Assembly (NCBI GenBank): GCA_049515555.1 | Contig: JBEKTY010000082.1 | Span: 1 to 35,200 of the forward strand | Length of the DNA: 35,200 nt | Source of the DNA: JBEKTY01 sp049515555 | Lineage (GTDB): Bacteria; Planctomycetota; Planctomycetia; Pirellulales; Thermoguttaceae | Reading direction: 5' to 3' | In this document: piece after piece, positions 23,372-31,964 of the stretch | Position numbering within the stretch: position 1 is the stretch's first letter | How the letters are laid out: each line of letters opens with the position of its first letter | Translations under genes and position numbers: made by a program | The notes under the pieces: model-generated | Seen by the model: only the letters and a program-made list of their open reading frames with translations | What the model was told of the DNA's origin: nothing | Databases searched by the model: none

Positions 23372-23515
23372 CCGGCGACGGACGACGGACGACGGGCGAC
23401 TGGAGGAAGTAGAGTTGTAGGGTGGGTCGAGCGAAGCGAGCCCCACCGGAATTACGACGGACGACGGGCGACGGACGCAAGCACTCCCGTCCGTCGTCCG
23501 TCGCGTTTGTATTCA
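23372..23515 (+). repeat. GACGGACGAC repeats around a family C palindrome
   Basis: CGGACGACGGACGACGGGCG units occur at 23378-23402 and 23455-23475, and complementary CGTCCGTCGTCCGTCGC at 23490-23506, so a large hairpin is possible. In the centre (23417-23447) is the second copy of the GTAGGGTGGGTCGAGC palindrome (family C; copy 1 at 13880-13910). Confidence 0.75.
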
Positions 23516-23524
23516 GGAGCCCGC

Positions 23525-25363
23525 ATGCACCCCGTCGATCTGGGAATCATCGTCGTCTACCTGCTGCTCATGGCGGTGGTGGGCGGGTGGGTGGCCAAGC
23601 GGGCTTCGCAGAGCGCCGAGTCTTATTTCCTCGCCGGCAAGAGCCTCCCCTGGTGGATCATCGGCGTGGCCCACGGCTCCAGCGGCGTAGACATTACGGG
23701 CACGATGTGGTTCGTAATGATGTTTTTCATCTACGGCGTGAAGGGCGTGTGGCTGTTGTGGATCTGGCCGCTGTTCAACGTCGTCTTCCGCATGATGTAC
23801 TTGGGCACCTGGGTCCGCCGCTCGAACGTGCTCACCGGCGCCGAGTGGATGCGGACGCGCTTCGGCAGCAGCCGGGGGGCCGAGTGGGCCTATCTGAGCG
23901 TGGTGCTGTACGCCCTGGTCAGCGTGGTGGGCTTCCTCAGCTACGCCTTTCGCGGCATCGCCGAGTTCACCGCCCCCTTCTTCCCCTGGGACCTGCCGCC
24001 CGAGGTGTACGGCACAATCATGCTGGTCGTGACGGGCGTGTACTGCGTCGTGGGTGGCATGTACAGCGTGGTGATGAACGACCTGATCCAGTTCGTCTTG
24101 AAGGTGGTGGCCGCCGTGGGGATCGCGGCCATCGCCGTTGCCACCATCCGGCCGGAGCAGATCACGGCCGCCGTCCCCGCCGGCTGGGACCAACTCTTCT
24201 TCAGTTGGAAGCTGAACCTCGACTGGTCCGCCCTCATCCCGCAGCTCAACGAGCGGATCTACGGCTCCCAGGGCGACGGCTATGCACTCTACATGCTGTT
24301 CATCGCCATGCTGTTCTTCAAGGGGGTCCTGGTGAGCATGGCCGGGCCGACGCCGAACTACGCCATTCAGCACATCCTCTCGACGCGCAGCCCGCGCGAG
24401 GCGGCCCTCGAGAACATGGTCATGGCCGTGGTCTCGCTGGCCCCCCGCTTCCTGCTCATCGGGGCCATCGCCGTGCTGGCCATCGTGTTCTTCAGCCCCG
24501 AGCTGGCGCAGCTCGTGGCGGCAAAGGGCCAGGGGGCCCGGTTCGAGGAGATCCTGCCCCGCGTGCTCAGCGGCTCGTACATTCCCGTCGGGTTCAAGGG
24601 CATTTTGATCGCCGCCTTGCTGGCTTCGTTCATGAGCACGTTCGTGTCGACCGTCAATTCTGGCGCCGCCTACGTGGTCAACGACATTTACAAGCGCTAC
24701 ATCAATCCGCACGCCCCGGCGAAGCGCTACGTGTGGCTGGCCTGGATCACCTCCAGCGCCGTGATCCTGCTGGGAATCGGCTTCGGCTTCACCACGGCCA
24801 ACGTGCATTCGATCACGAAATGGATCGTCTCGGCCCTGGTGCCGGCCTTCGTGGCCCCCAACGTGCTGAAGTGGCATTGGTGGCGCTTCAACGGCTGGGG
24901 TTTCTTCGCCGGGATGGCCGGCGGAACGGCGGCCGCCGTGCTGATCCCCTGGCTGGCGCCCGGTCTGCACGAAATCTATCTGGTGCTGGCCGTTCTGGGC
25001 ATCAGCTTTACCGCCTCGATCGCCGTGACCCTCGCGACCGGGCCCGAAAGCGACGAGGTGCTGCAAAGTTTCTACCGCAGCGTGCGGCCCTGGGGCTGCT
25101 GGGGCCCCGTGCTGGCCCAGTGCCGGGCCGCGGAACCGGGCTTCACAAAGAACCAGGATTTCCACCGCGACGTGTTCAACCTCGCCGTGGGACTGGTTTG
25201 GCAGGTCAGCCTGGTGACCTCGCCCATCTACCTGGTCATCCAGCACTGGCGGGAATTGTGGCTCTCGCTGGCCGTGCTGGCCGTCACCTCCGGCATCCTG
25301 AAATTCACGTGGTACGACAAGCTGGGCCCCGGCGACATGTACTTGACCGGCGAAGATTCCTGA
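23525..25363 (+). CDS. Sodium:solute symporter (SSS family)
   Basis: The protein has 612 residues from ATG 23525 with AGGAG 5 nt upstream. The N-terminus MHPVDLGIIVVYLLLMAVVG, then RASQSAESYFLAGKSLPWWI and GVAHGSSGVDITGTMWFVMM, is typical of SSS transporters: the first helix and the sodium-binding unwound helix. About 12-13 membrane helices follow. TVNSGAAYVVNDIYKRYINP (about 375-395) is the conserved loop after helix 8. The nearest relatives I know are sugar (SGLT-type) members. Its place behind the GH130 gene suggests import of mannosides or another sugar, driven by sodium; this is inference. Confidence 0.9.
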   Translation: MHPVDLGIIVVYLLLMAVVGGWVAKRASQSAESYFLAGKSLPWWIIGVAHGSSGVDITGTMWFVMMFFIYGVKGVWLLWIWPLFNVVFRMMYLGTWVRRSNVLTGAEWMRTRFGSSRGAEWAYLSVVLYALVSVVGFLSYAFRGIAEFTAPFFPWDLPPEVYGTIMLVVTGVYCVVGGMYSVVMNDLIQFVLKVVAAVGIAAIAVATIRPEQITAAVPAGWDQLFFSWKLNLDWSALIPQLNERIYGSQGDGYALYMLFIAMLFFKGVLVSMAGPTPNYAIQHILSTRSPREAALENMVMAVVSLAPRFLLIGAIAVLAIVFFSPELAQLVAAKGQGARFEEILPRVLSGSYIPVGFKGILIAALLASFMSTFVSTVNSGAAYVVNDIYKRYINPHAPAKRYVWLAWITSSAVILLGIGFGFTTANVHSITKWIVSALVPAFVAPNVLKWHWWRFNGWGFFAGMAGGTAAAVLIPWLAPGLHEIYLVLAVLGISFTASIAVTLATGPESDEVLQSFYRSVRPWGCWGPVLAQCRAAEPGFTKNQDFHRDVFNLAVGLVWQVSLVTSPIYLVIQHWRELWLSLAVLAVTSGILKFTWYDKLGPGDMYLTGEDS

Positions 25364-25383
25364 GCGTGCCGTATTGATGCTTA

Positions 25384-25528
25384 GGGCCCGCGAAAGAACA
25401 GGTTTGACAATTGGGTGGCACGCCCTGAGGAACGAAGGGCGTGGACGGCCCACGAAGCACGCCCTTCGCTCCGCTCAGGGACGTGCCACCCGTTGGACAG
25501 TTGTAAGGGTTATTATTTCGCGGGCCCT
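25384..25528. repeat. MITE-like composite inverted repeat overlapping the surface-protein stop
   Basis: Outer arms GGGCCCGCGAAA (25384-25395) and TTTCGCGGGCCC (25517-25528) are exact complements. Inner arms start GGGTGGCACG(T)CCCTGAG on both sides (about 25413-25443 and 25455-25492) and also pair, with a short loop. The total is about 145 bp. It lies between two convergent genes and supplies the last codons of the leftward one. Confidence 0.8.
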
Positions 25529-28500
25529 TGCATCAGCAGCGACGCTATGAGGTTATCGACGATCTTCCGCTGGATTGTACTGCTCGAGCTGGGCTGGCCC
25601 GCCAGGGCCAGGAGTGCAAGATCGCTGGCGTCGGGGGCGATGGCTCCGCTCGTGATAATATCCGGGGCCGTACCCTTGACGACCTGCGAAGGCGGTGACA
25701 GGCTCCCGTTGAAATTGCCGTCGCCGGCGTAGGAGGCCGTAATACTGTGGCTGCCCGCGGGGAGATTTCTGACGCTCAAAGTAGCCGTCGTCACGCCCTT
25801 GGCAGTTCTGAGCTTGGCCGTGCCCAACGTCGTGCTGCCGTCCTTGAAGACCACGGTCCCCGTAGGCGTCCCGCAACCGGGGGCTGTAACAAGAATCGTG
25901 GCGGTGAAAGTCAGCTTCTGGCCGGCGGCCACCACGTTGGCGGATGGGGCAACCGCGATGGTCGTATCGGCCTTGGCAACCGCTTCGGGCGGCGCCGCGC
26001 CACTGCTGGTCTTGAAGCTGCCGTTACCCGAATAAGTGGCCGTAAGGCTATGGTTCCCAACGGCGAGGCGGGCGGTGGTCAACGTAGCGGTCGTCACCCC
26101 GCCCGTCGTGCTCAACGTGCCTTTACCCAGCGTCTTGCTTCCGTCTTTGAAGGTCACCGTCCCCGTCGGCGCAGTAATAAATGAGGCGGGGGGGCTGAGC
26201 GGGGTAATGACGACCGTGGCCGTGATGGTCACCTTCTGCCCGAAAACCGGTTGCCCGGGCGACGCCGCAACCGACGTGCCCGTGCCGGCCTTGGCAACCG
26301 TCAGCGTTAGCGGGCCGCTACTGCTGGTCAGCGCGGGATTGCCTGCGTAGGTGGCCGTGATACTGTGTCTTCCCACGGCGAGTTTCGCGACGGGAAGCGT
26401 GGCCGTCGCCACACCGTTGGCGCCCGTCAGGAGGACCGTGCCCAGGAGCGCCTTTCCGTCCCTGAAGGTGACGCTTCCCGTGGGCGCAACGTTGATCGAA
26501 AGGATATTGATGCGGACGGTCGCGGTGAGGGTCACGGTCTGCCCAAAGGCCGGCGACGCGGGGGAAGCGGCGACCTTCGTAACCGTGCCGGCCTTGGCAG
26601 CCAGCACCAACTCGACGACCGGATCGCTGGTACTGCCCTGGTAGTTGCCGTCGCCGGGGTAGAGGGCCGTAATGCTATGCATGCCCACCGCAAACCTGCT
26701 GACGCTGAATGTGGCGGTCGTCACCCCGCCCGTCGTGCTCAGTGTGCCTTCACCCAGAGTCGTGCCGCCGTCCTCGAACGTCACCGGGCCGGTCGGCGTG
26801 CCGGAACCTGGCGCGACGGCGCTCACCACGGCCGTAAAGGTCACCGGCCGGCCGAAGAGCGAAGGATTTGCCGAAGCATTGCTGCCTGTCGTCGTCGAGG
26901 CGGCGGCGACCGTGCCCGCAACGTCGAAGGTAAATGGGGTTTCTGCCCCGTCGCCGTTATCTCCACTGTTGCTGAAGATTGATATCTGCTCGGAGCCTGA
27001 CCATACCGCGCCCGTGTTCAGCGTCACCGTGAAGGTCGTGGTCTGCCCGGGGGGAAGGCTCGCGATGCCTGGCTGGCCGACGCTGAAATGTGTCGTGCTG
27101 GCAAAGGGCGTGGTCAAGGTGAGCGTCCGCCCGCCGTCGTTGCGGATCGTGAAGGTCTGGCCGGGACCGGCCGCCCCGACGACGGTGCTGCCCAGGCCGA
27201 TGGGCGTCGCCTGTCCGTTGCCAATGATCGTAAACCGGTCGAGCACCGTGATCTCGGGTACCGCAATTACCGTAATGCTTCGGTTGGCGGCCGAGCTGCC
27301 GCACGTGCCGTCGGCGGCGGAAAAAGACACGGTGCGGCCGGCAGTGCTCGGGTTATTGCTGGTGTTGTTGTAACAAACCGCCCGCAAGGCCGCCTGGTAA
27401 TTGGCCACCGTGTCGGTGCCCGTCAGCCATAGAATGCCGGTCGAACTGTCGAAGCTGCCGGTAATCGACGCCGTATTGGCGAACGACAGAACGTCCTCGC
27501 CGCGGACATAGTTGGCCGCGATCGTGACGGTTGCCGAGACGAGCGTGGAGTTGTCGGCATCGGTCACGATAATTCCCGGCTCGATGGCGGTAGGGCCCTG
27601 CTTCTCGGTATAGTTTAGCGAGCCGGGGGAGGCGATCAGCACCGGCGGCTGGGCGCTCGGCACGTTGACGTCGCCGGGAGTGAGGTACATGCCGGGTGGT
27701 TCGTTGGCGCTTTCGCGAGTTACATCGTAGTTGATCTGCGATGCAACTTCACCGGCATCGACCAGCTCGCCGCCGTACCAGGCCGTCGACGACGAGGGGG
27801 TGATATTGCCGGCAAAACGCGTGGCGGCGTCCGGGGTGCCCGCGTTATTGAATTCCGTGACGACCGCCGAACCGTAGGCGATGTCGCCCGAGGCATCTTC
27901 GTGTTTGTCGAGCAGGGCAACGTCGTCGAGCACCTGGCTTCCGGAGGGGAGATTGTCGAGCACGCCGTCGTCGTTCGCGTCGTAATCGACGCCGCTCGAA
28001 AAAGGGCTAGTGCTGTAGAACAGATAAAACGACAACGTGCCGTAGTTGAAGCCGCCTGACTGCGTGAAGAAGCAGTCCGAGACCAGCGTCGTGCCCGCGC
28101 CGAGCCAGTGGCCGGTACCGGCGACGCCGGCAACCACCAGGAGACCGTTGCTGCCCAGCGAGTACGGCGAGAGGTTCACGACCAGGTCGGCCGTGCCCGG
28201 GTTATTCGTGGAGACGCCGCCAAACACGACGAGATAAACGTTATTCAGACTTGCGCCCGGCACGCCGCGCAGCTCGACGTACTCGTACCGGTTGTCGCTA
28301 GTCCCCGGCGGATTGGCCTCGATTTCATTGAGCAGCGGCGCAACGACCGTGATCGCGACGGTGTTGGTTGCCGTCTGCGCGACGCCGGCGCCGCTGTGGC
28401 CGAGGTCGTCGGTGACGATTTGGAAAGTATCGTACCCGCCGTAGCCGGCCGCCGGCACGTAGGTCAGGCCGTTCAGGTCGTTGTTGATGTCCGCAATGGC

Positions 28501-29931
28501 GCCGCTAAACGTCAGGCTGGCCGAGCCATTCGAACCGGCGGTGATCGTCAGCCCCGTGGCGCCGCCGAGCGTCAAGGCGCCATGCGAAACGCTCAAGGCA
28601 ACCTGCACCGGGGCGGAGCCTACATTGGGATCCGCGATCGCCACCGCGTTTCCGTTGGCCGATGAGAAGACGAGCGGGGCGCTCGCGATGACGCTCTGAC
28701 CGGCGGGAACGATATTGACCGGCGGTTGATTGCCGGCCAGGTCCGTCAAAACGGTGAACGTTCTCGCGGCGGTGGCTTGCGCGCCGTCGGAGACCGTGAA
28801 CGTGAAGCTGTCGCTCGCGGCTCCGCTGGCGTCCGGCGTGTAGGTGATGTTGCCGGCAAGGATGTCGTCCTGCGTGAACGAGCTGCCCGTAGTCAGGGTC
28901 GTGCTGCCGTTTTTCAGCGTCCCGTGTGCCGGCGCCGTGCTGCCGACGGTGTAAGTAATTTGCGAGCTTGGAATGCCGCCGGGGCTTACGGCCGTCGACA
29001 ACTGGCTGCTGGTGATCGTCGCGGCCTGGCCCGGGCTGACGGTGAGTACGCTGTTGGCGACGGCGGGCGCGGCGGCATCAGCCGAGAAACTGAAGTTGTC
29101 GATGGCCATGGCCGCCGCGCCGCCGGAGTTCGACTCGCGCCACATGAGAACCAGCGTCGAGCCGTTGTTCCAATTCAAGCCGGAGATGACGTCGGACACC
29201 CCCTGCTGAAAGTCCGCGCTGCTTCCGTCCACGAAGGTGGGGCTGCCGGCGGTTTGGGTGGTCGCCCAGCTTAGGTTCGCATCCTGCGTAAACCCCGAAG
29301 TCGAGGACGAGAGCGGCAGGGCCGTGGGTGTCGTCCCGTAGTAGAAGTCAAGCTCTTGGTTCTGCGTGTTCTCGGTCCACTGCTCATCGGTGAACGAGAT
29401 CTTGACTTGCGGCAGCATGACCCCGGTGTTGTTCACCAAGGTCAAGCCGATTTCCGGCGAGTTGTAGCTTGTGAGGACCAAACCCAGGGCCCGGTTGGCG
29501 GCGCCGCTGGCCGTACCGAAGTCGTAAACGGCGCCCGTCGTGGCCACGCCCGACGAGATAAAATCTTTCAGCGTGTTGCTCGCGTATTCGGCGATGGACC
29601 ATCCGGCCATGCCGGACGCGCCGATGCCCTGTGGATCATCGCCCGTGTCGCTGGTCGAGCCGCTGGCGGGCGAAATTGCGTCGAACGGACCGGACGAGCT
29701 GAACTTGCTGATGCGTGTCTGGTCCGCACCCGTGTTCGGCAGGCTGTCGAAGTTCTGCCAGTACGTGGGGCCGGTGAAGCTGAGCGTCGAAACGGACAGC
29801 ATTACCCGCTGTTCGAGCAATTCCGCGCGGGGCTTGAATCCGGCCCTCACCCAACTCCCGCATCGCGCAGCCGGCCGCCGTCGCTTGGACTTCTGCGACC
29901 GCTCGAAGAAACGCGAGAAGGTGTAAGGCAT
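25513..29931 (-). CDS. Giant surface protein with LEPR-XLL-type N-terminus and four Ig-like repeats
   Basis: The protein has 1472 residues from ATG 29931 (MPYTFSRFFERSQKSKRRRP); an ATG at 29979 would add 16. The basic N-terminus leads to RAELLEQRVMLS (about 36-47), the LEPR-XLL-type motif seen at the start of planctomycete exported giant proteins. In order there follow an N-terminal carbohydrate-binding-like region (FTGPTYWQNFDSLPNTGADQ, IDNFSFSAD), a cadherin/VCBS-like part (SFTFTVSDGAQ), a lamin-tail-like part (LLNEIEANPPG, YEYVELRG), an ASPM/Hydin-like part (FTIRNDGGRTL) and four tandem Ig-like (bacterial Ig type 3) repeats of about 100 residues. Each repeat has a PTG-VTF-DG, LAVG-HSITA-Y-G pattern. 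The last 45 residues (TSGAIAPDASDLALLALAGQ) recur in the gene at 34719. Secreted, probably cell-surface adhesion or wall structure. A promoter is seen at 30063-30091. Confidence 0.88.
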   Translation of the reverse strand: MPYTFSRFFERSQKSKRRRPAARCGSWVRAGFKPRAELLEQRVMLSVSTLSFTGPTYWQNFDSLPNTGADQTRISKFSSSGPFDAISPASGSTSDTGDDPQGIGASGMAGWSIAEYASNTLKDFISSGVATTGAVYDFGTASGAANRALGLVLTSYNSPEIGLTLVNNTGVMLPQVKISFTDEQWTENTQNQELDFYYGTTPTALPLSSSTSGFTQDANLSWATTQTAGSPTFVDGSSADFQQGVSDVISGLNWNNGSTLVLMWRESNSGGAAAMAIDNFSFSADAAAPAVANSVLTVSPGQAATITSSQLSTAVSPGGIPSSQITYTVGSTAPAHGTLKNGSTTLTTGSSFTQDDILAGNITYTPDASGAASDSFTFTVSDGAQATAARTFTVLTDLAGNQPPVNIVPAGQSVIASAPLVFSSANGNAVAIADPNVGSAPVQVALSVSHGALTLGGATGLTITAGSNGSASLTFSGAIADINNDLNGLTYVPAAGYGGYDTFQIVTDDLGHSGAGVAQTATNTVAITVVAPLLNEIEANPPGTSDNRYEYVELRGVPGASLNNVYLVVFGGVSTNNPGTADLVVNLSPYSLGSNGLLVVAGVAGTGHWLGAGTTLVSDCFFTQSGGFNYGTLSFYLFYSTSPFSSGVDYDANDDGVLDNLPSGSQVLDDVALLDKHEDASGDIAYGSAVVTEFNNAGTPDAATRFAGNITPSSSTAWYGGELVDAGEVASQINYDVTRESANEPPGMYLTPGDVNVPSAQPPVLIASPGSLNYTEKQGPTAIEPGIIVTDADNSTLVSATVTIAANYVRGEDVLSFANTASITGSFDSSTGILWLTGTDTVANYQAALRAVCYNNTSNNPSTAGRTVSFSAADGTCGSSAANRSITVIAVPEITVLDRFTIIGNGQATPIGLGSTVVGAAGPGQTFTIRNDGGRTLTLTTPFASTTHFSVGQPGIASLPPGQTTTFTVTLNTGAVWSGSEQISIFSNSGDNGDGAETPFTFDVAGTVAAASTTTGSNASANPSLFGRPVTFTAVVSAVAPGSGTPTGPVTFEDGGTTLGEGTLSTTGGVTTATFSVSRFAVGMHSITALYPGDGNYQGSTSDPVVELVLAAKAGTVTKVAASPASPAFGQTVTLTATVRINILSINVAPTGSVTFRDGKALLGTVLLTGANGVATATLPVAKLAVGRHSITATYAGNPALTSSSGPLTLTVAKAGTGTSVAASPGQPVFGQKVTITATVVITPLSPPASFITAPTGTVTFKDGSKTLGKGTLSTTGGVTTATLTTARLAVGNHSLTATYSGNGSFKTSSGAAPPEAVAKADTTIAVAPSANVVAAGQKLTFTATILVTAPGCGTPTGTVVFKDGSTTLGTAKLRTAKGVTTATLSVRNLPAGSHSITASYAGDGNFNGSLSPPSQVVKGTAPDIITSGAIAPDASDLALLALAGQPSSSSTIQRKIVDNLIASLLMQGPAK
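25536..25669 (-). repeat. C-terminal module shared by two surface proteins, copy 1 (partner 34724-34857)
   Basis: The 134-bp stretches align without gaps at about 116 positions by eye. They code TSGAIAPDASDLALLALAGQ and a following TLQRK-VDNL-ASLL tail. The coded proteins are otherwise unrelated here. Confidence 0.9.
25690..26890 (-). repeat. Four tandem Ig-like repeats within the giant surface protein
   Basis: Units of about 300 bp, roughly 26600-26890, 26310-26600, 26000-26310 and 25690-26000. Each has FGQ(K/T)VT-T-TV near its start, then GTVTF-DG, TTATL, and H(S)(I/L)TA-Y-G(D/N) near its end. Confidence 0.8.
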
Positions 29932-30062
29932 GCCCTGAATACCTCGGCGAAAGTCGCACCGACGCGCACACGACCACATCGCTCGGCGAGAGAGCCGGGG
30001 CAGAACCCTCTTGCGTGGTACAACACGACCAGCGAATCATCTGGGGAGAACGTTGTCCACCT

Positions 30063-30091
30063 ATTATAGCGTGTTTTGGGGTTGCTAGCAA
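30063..30091 (-). promoter_or_regulatory. Sigma-70-type promoter for the giant surface protein
   Basis: On the minus strand TTGCTA (30091-30086), a 17-nt spacer, then a perfect TATAAT (30068-30063). The transcript would start near 30056, about 125 nt before the chosen ATG. Confidence 0.6.
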
Positions 30092-30105
30092 GACACTGGC
30101 AAATA

Positions 30106-30846
30106 CTATCCGGCGGCGGCGAGAGACCGCCGGCGCCGCAGGAGGGTGACCACCGCAATTAGTGCGCCGCCGGCCAGAAGCATCACTGAGGTCGCAGGTT
30201 CGGGTGTTGCCGTGGTTATCACAACGAAGGGACCGGGAGTATAGACGCCCCTACTGCTGTCGAACGTGGCTTTTTCCATCTTCGCCGGCACCGTACTCTC
30301 GTCGAACATCTTCAATATCGTCCCATAGTCCTCCAGTTCGGCTTTGTCCTGTGGGTTGTTCAAGAGGGAGGTGATGTCCCATGTATACTGCGTATAGTCG
30401 GCATCGTATGTCCCGGCCAGGTTTACGGGATCGTAATCGCCGCCGGGAGTGGTCCAACTATTGGTTCCATCGTACGTCTGCCACGTGGCTCCGCTGAGCG
30501 TAAACGCCTGGGTCAGCGGATCGAGACGCACGTCGAGCGTGCCCGACCCGCCGTAAAAAGGGAACACCACCTGGGCATCGGTTATGTTGGGGGTCGCCCA
30601 GACCTGGGGGGGGAGCATGAACAATGTCCTGCACGGTTGGGTAGGGTTGCTTGCGTTGACCACCACTTTGTCCACCCCCGAGGTGCTGTAATTGGAGGTC
30701 GTATTTCTGCTGTCGATATAGGTATCGGCCGTAATGTTATAGTCGTTTACGTCGGCATGGGCTGCCGTTGCCGCAAACATGCCGGCAGCACCGGCCACCA
30801 GGATCCACACGCACAGTAAACCACCGATTCCCGCCACTGTTTTCAT
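30106..30846 (-). CDS. PEP-CTERM protein with DNRLRE-like domain
   Basis: The protein has 246 residues. Start ATG 30846 follows AGGAGA at 8 nt. A signal peptide (MKTVAGIGGLLCVWILVAGA, cleaved near AHADV) is followed by a beta-rich domain beginning NITADTYIDSRNTTSNYSTS, the usual opening of DNRLRE-type domains, with LTQAFTLSGATWQTYDGTNS further on. The C-terminus TPEPATSVMLLAGGALIAVV then LLRRRRSL is a PEP-CTERM sorting signal: PEP box, membrane helix, Arg cluster. Such proteins are exported, processed by an exosortase and attached to or released into the exopolysaccharide layer. No exosortase gene is in the window. The giant surface protein's promoter lies just after its stop. Confidence 0.85.
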   Translation of the reverse strand: MKTVAGIGGLLCVWILVAGAAGMFAATAAHADVNDYNITADTYIDSRNTTSNYSTSGVDKVVVNASNPTQPCRTLFMLPPQVWATPNITDAQVVFPFYGGSGTLDVRLDPLTQAFTLSGATWQTYDGTNSWTTPGGDYDPVNLAGTYDADYTQYTWDITSLLNNPQDKAELEDYGTILKMFDESTVPAKMEKATFDSSRGVYTPGPFVVITTATPEPATSVMLLAGGALIAVVTLLRRRRSLAAAG

Positions 30847-30935
30847 CGCTAGATCTCCTGTGTTGAAACTTATTGAGTCGTACATTGAACGCGAAAGACT
30901 TCGACCACTGTTTGCCTTGGGATTGCTGGGATAAC

Positions 30936-31940
30936 TTACGGCAGTGACACGGGCTCATCGCCGGCCCGCGTGCTTAGCGCCTGTAACACGTCTAGGGAGG
31001 TATCATCACCGAGGAACTGCGTGGAGCCGTCGGCCATGACGAAGTTCGCGCCGCCGGAATGCTGGCTGCCGAAGGCGCACAACCGCAGATCGGCATAGTA
31101 TTGAAAGGCGGTGCGCGAATTCGCCGGAGGATTGGCCGTGGCGCGGTCACCGTAGGAAAACGGCAGGCGGTAGTTGATCGGCGCATAGCTGCTGAGTGTC
31201 ACGTCTCCCAACGACAGGTCGCCGCCCGAGCCCGTCCAATAGCCATACTCGCCCATGGTTTGCTGCCATCCCTGGGCGGCGCAGGAATCGTAGTTCGGAT
31301 CGTAATGGCTCCGTTCGCCAAAGAGGAGCGTGCGGCTGCAGCCGTCCGTAATGTCGCTGATCCTGACGCTCTGCTGGTTGGGAATGGGCCGCGAGCCTGG
31401 CCCAACCTCGAAGAAGACGCCGTCGGCTTTGAGAGCGGGCGACTCGGGATCAAAGGATCGCGTCCCCCCGTTGCCGCCGTAGCTCGTCAAACCGTACCAG
31501 GCGAGACTGCTGCGATTTTGGACCGGGTTCTTGGGGATGCGGTCGCTCGGGCAAACCAGTCCCGGCAGCACCGTGGCAGCCAATCGCTGGTAATCCGCGT
31601 TGGGACTCGTCCATTGCCGGTAAAGGGCGGCTTGTTCCAGGTAGGGCAAGAGAAAGATATAGACGGAACTCTTGGGCGACTTGGAACGATCCACTCCCGG
31701 CGGAAATGATCCGTGGGACGTATGGTAGTTGTGGGCGGCCTGCCCGAGCTGCCGGAGTTGATTGACGCACTGCACGCGGCGCGCCGCTTCCCGCGCCGCT
31801 TGCACCGCGGGAATCATCAGGCCGACCAGAATACCGATTATGCCGATCACCACCAACACCTCGACCAAGGTGAAGCCGGCCGGCGCGGGTCCGCAAGGCG
31901 CTCCCGTTTTGCTTCGCTCGTCCAGCAAGCCCTGCCGCAT
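30936..31940 (-). CDS. DUF1559 family protein with prepilin-type N-terminus
   Basis: The protein has 334 residues from ATG 31940. A prepilin N-methylation segment, PAGFTLVEVLVVIGIIGILV (about 19-38), is followed by AVQAAREAARRVQCVNQLRQ and LGQAAHNYHTSHGSFPPGVD, then LLPYLEQAALYRQW, GLVCPSD, ISDITDGCSRTLLFGERSHY and a closing GSQHSGGANFVMADGSTQFL. This is the standard order of the planctomycete DUF1559 family, which exists in many copies per genome. Exported through a type II/IV pilin-like route; role unknown. 24 bp downstream of the methylase gene on the same strand. Confidence 0.93.
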   Translation of the reverse strand: MRQGLLDERSKTGAPCGPAPAGFTLVEVLVVIGIIGILVGLMIPAVQAAREAARRVQCVNQLRQLGQAAHNYHTSHGSFPPGVDRSKSPKSSVYIFLLPYLEQAALYRQWTSPNADYQRLAATVLPGLVCPSDRIPKNPVQNRSSLAWYGLTSYGGNGGTRSFDPESPALKADGVFFEVGPGSRPIPNQQSVRISDITDGCSRTLLFGERSHYDPNYDSCAAQGWQQTMGEYGYWTGSGGDLSLGDVTLSSYAPINYRLPFSYGDRATANPPANSRTAFQYYADLRLCAFGSQHSGGANFVMADGSTQFLGDDTSLDVLQALSTRAGDEPVSLP

Positions 31941-31964
31941 CCTCACGCACCTGGCCCCTTCCGG

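Noticed and set aside
23372..23515. Spaced GACGGACGAC units considered as a CRISPR array
   Set aside because: Units are too short, contiguous and partly inverted. No regular spacers and no cas genes in the window.
23513..25453. 646-codon open frame on the minus strand opposite the symporter gene
   Set aside because: Shadow of a high-GC gene. The product is His/Gly/Asp-rich with no domain, while the plus-strand frame is a clear SSS transporter.
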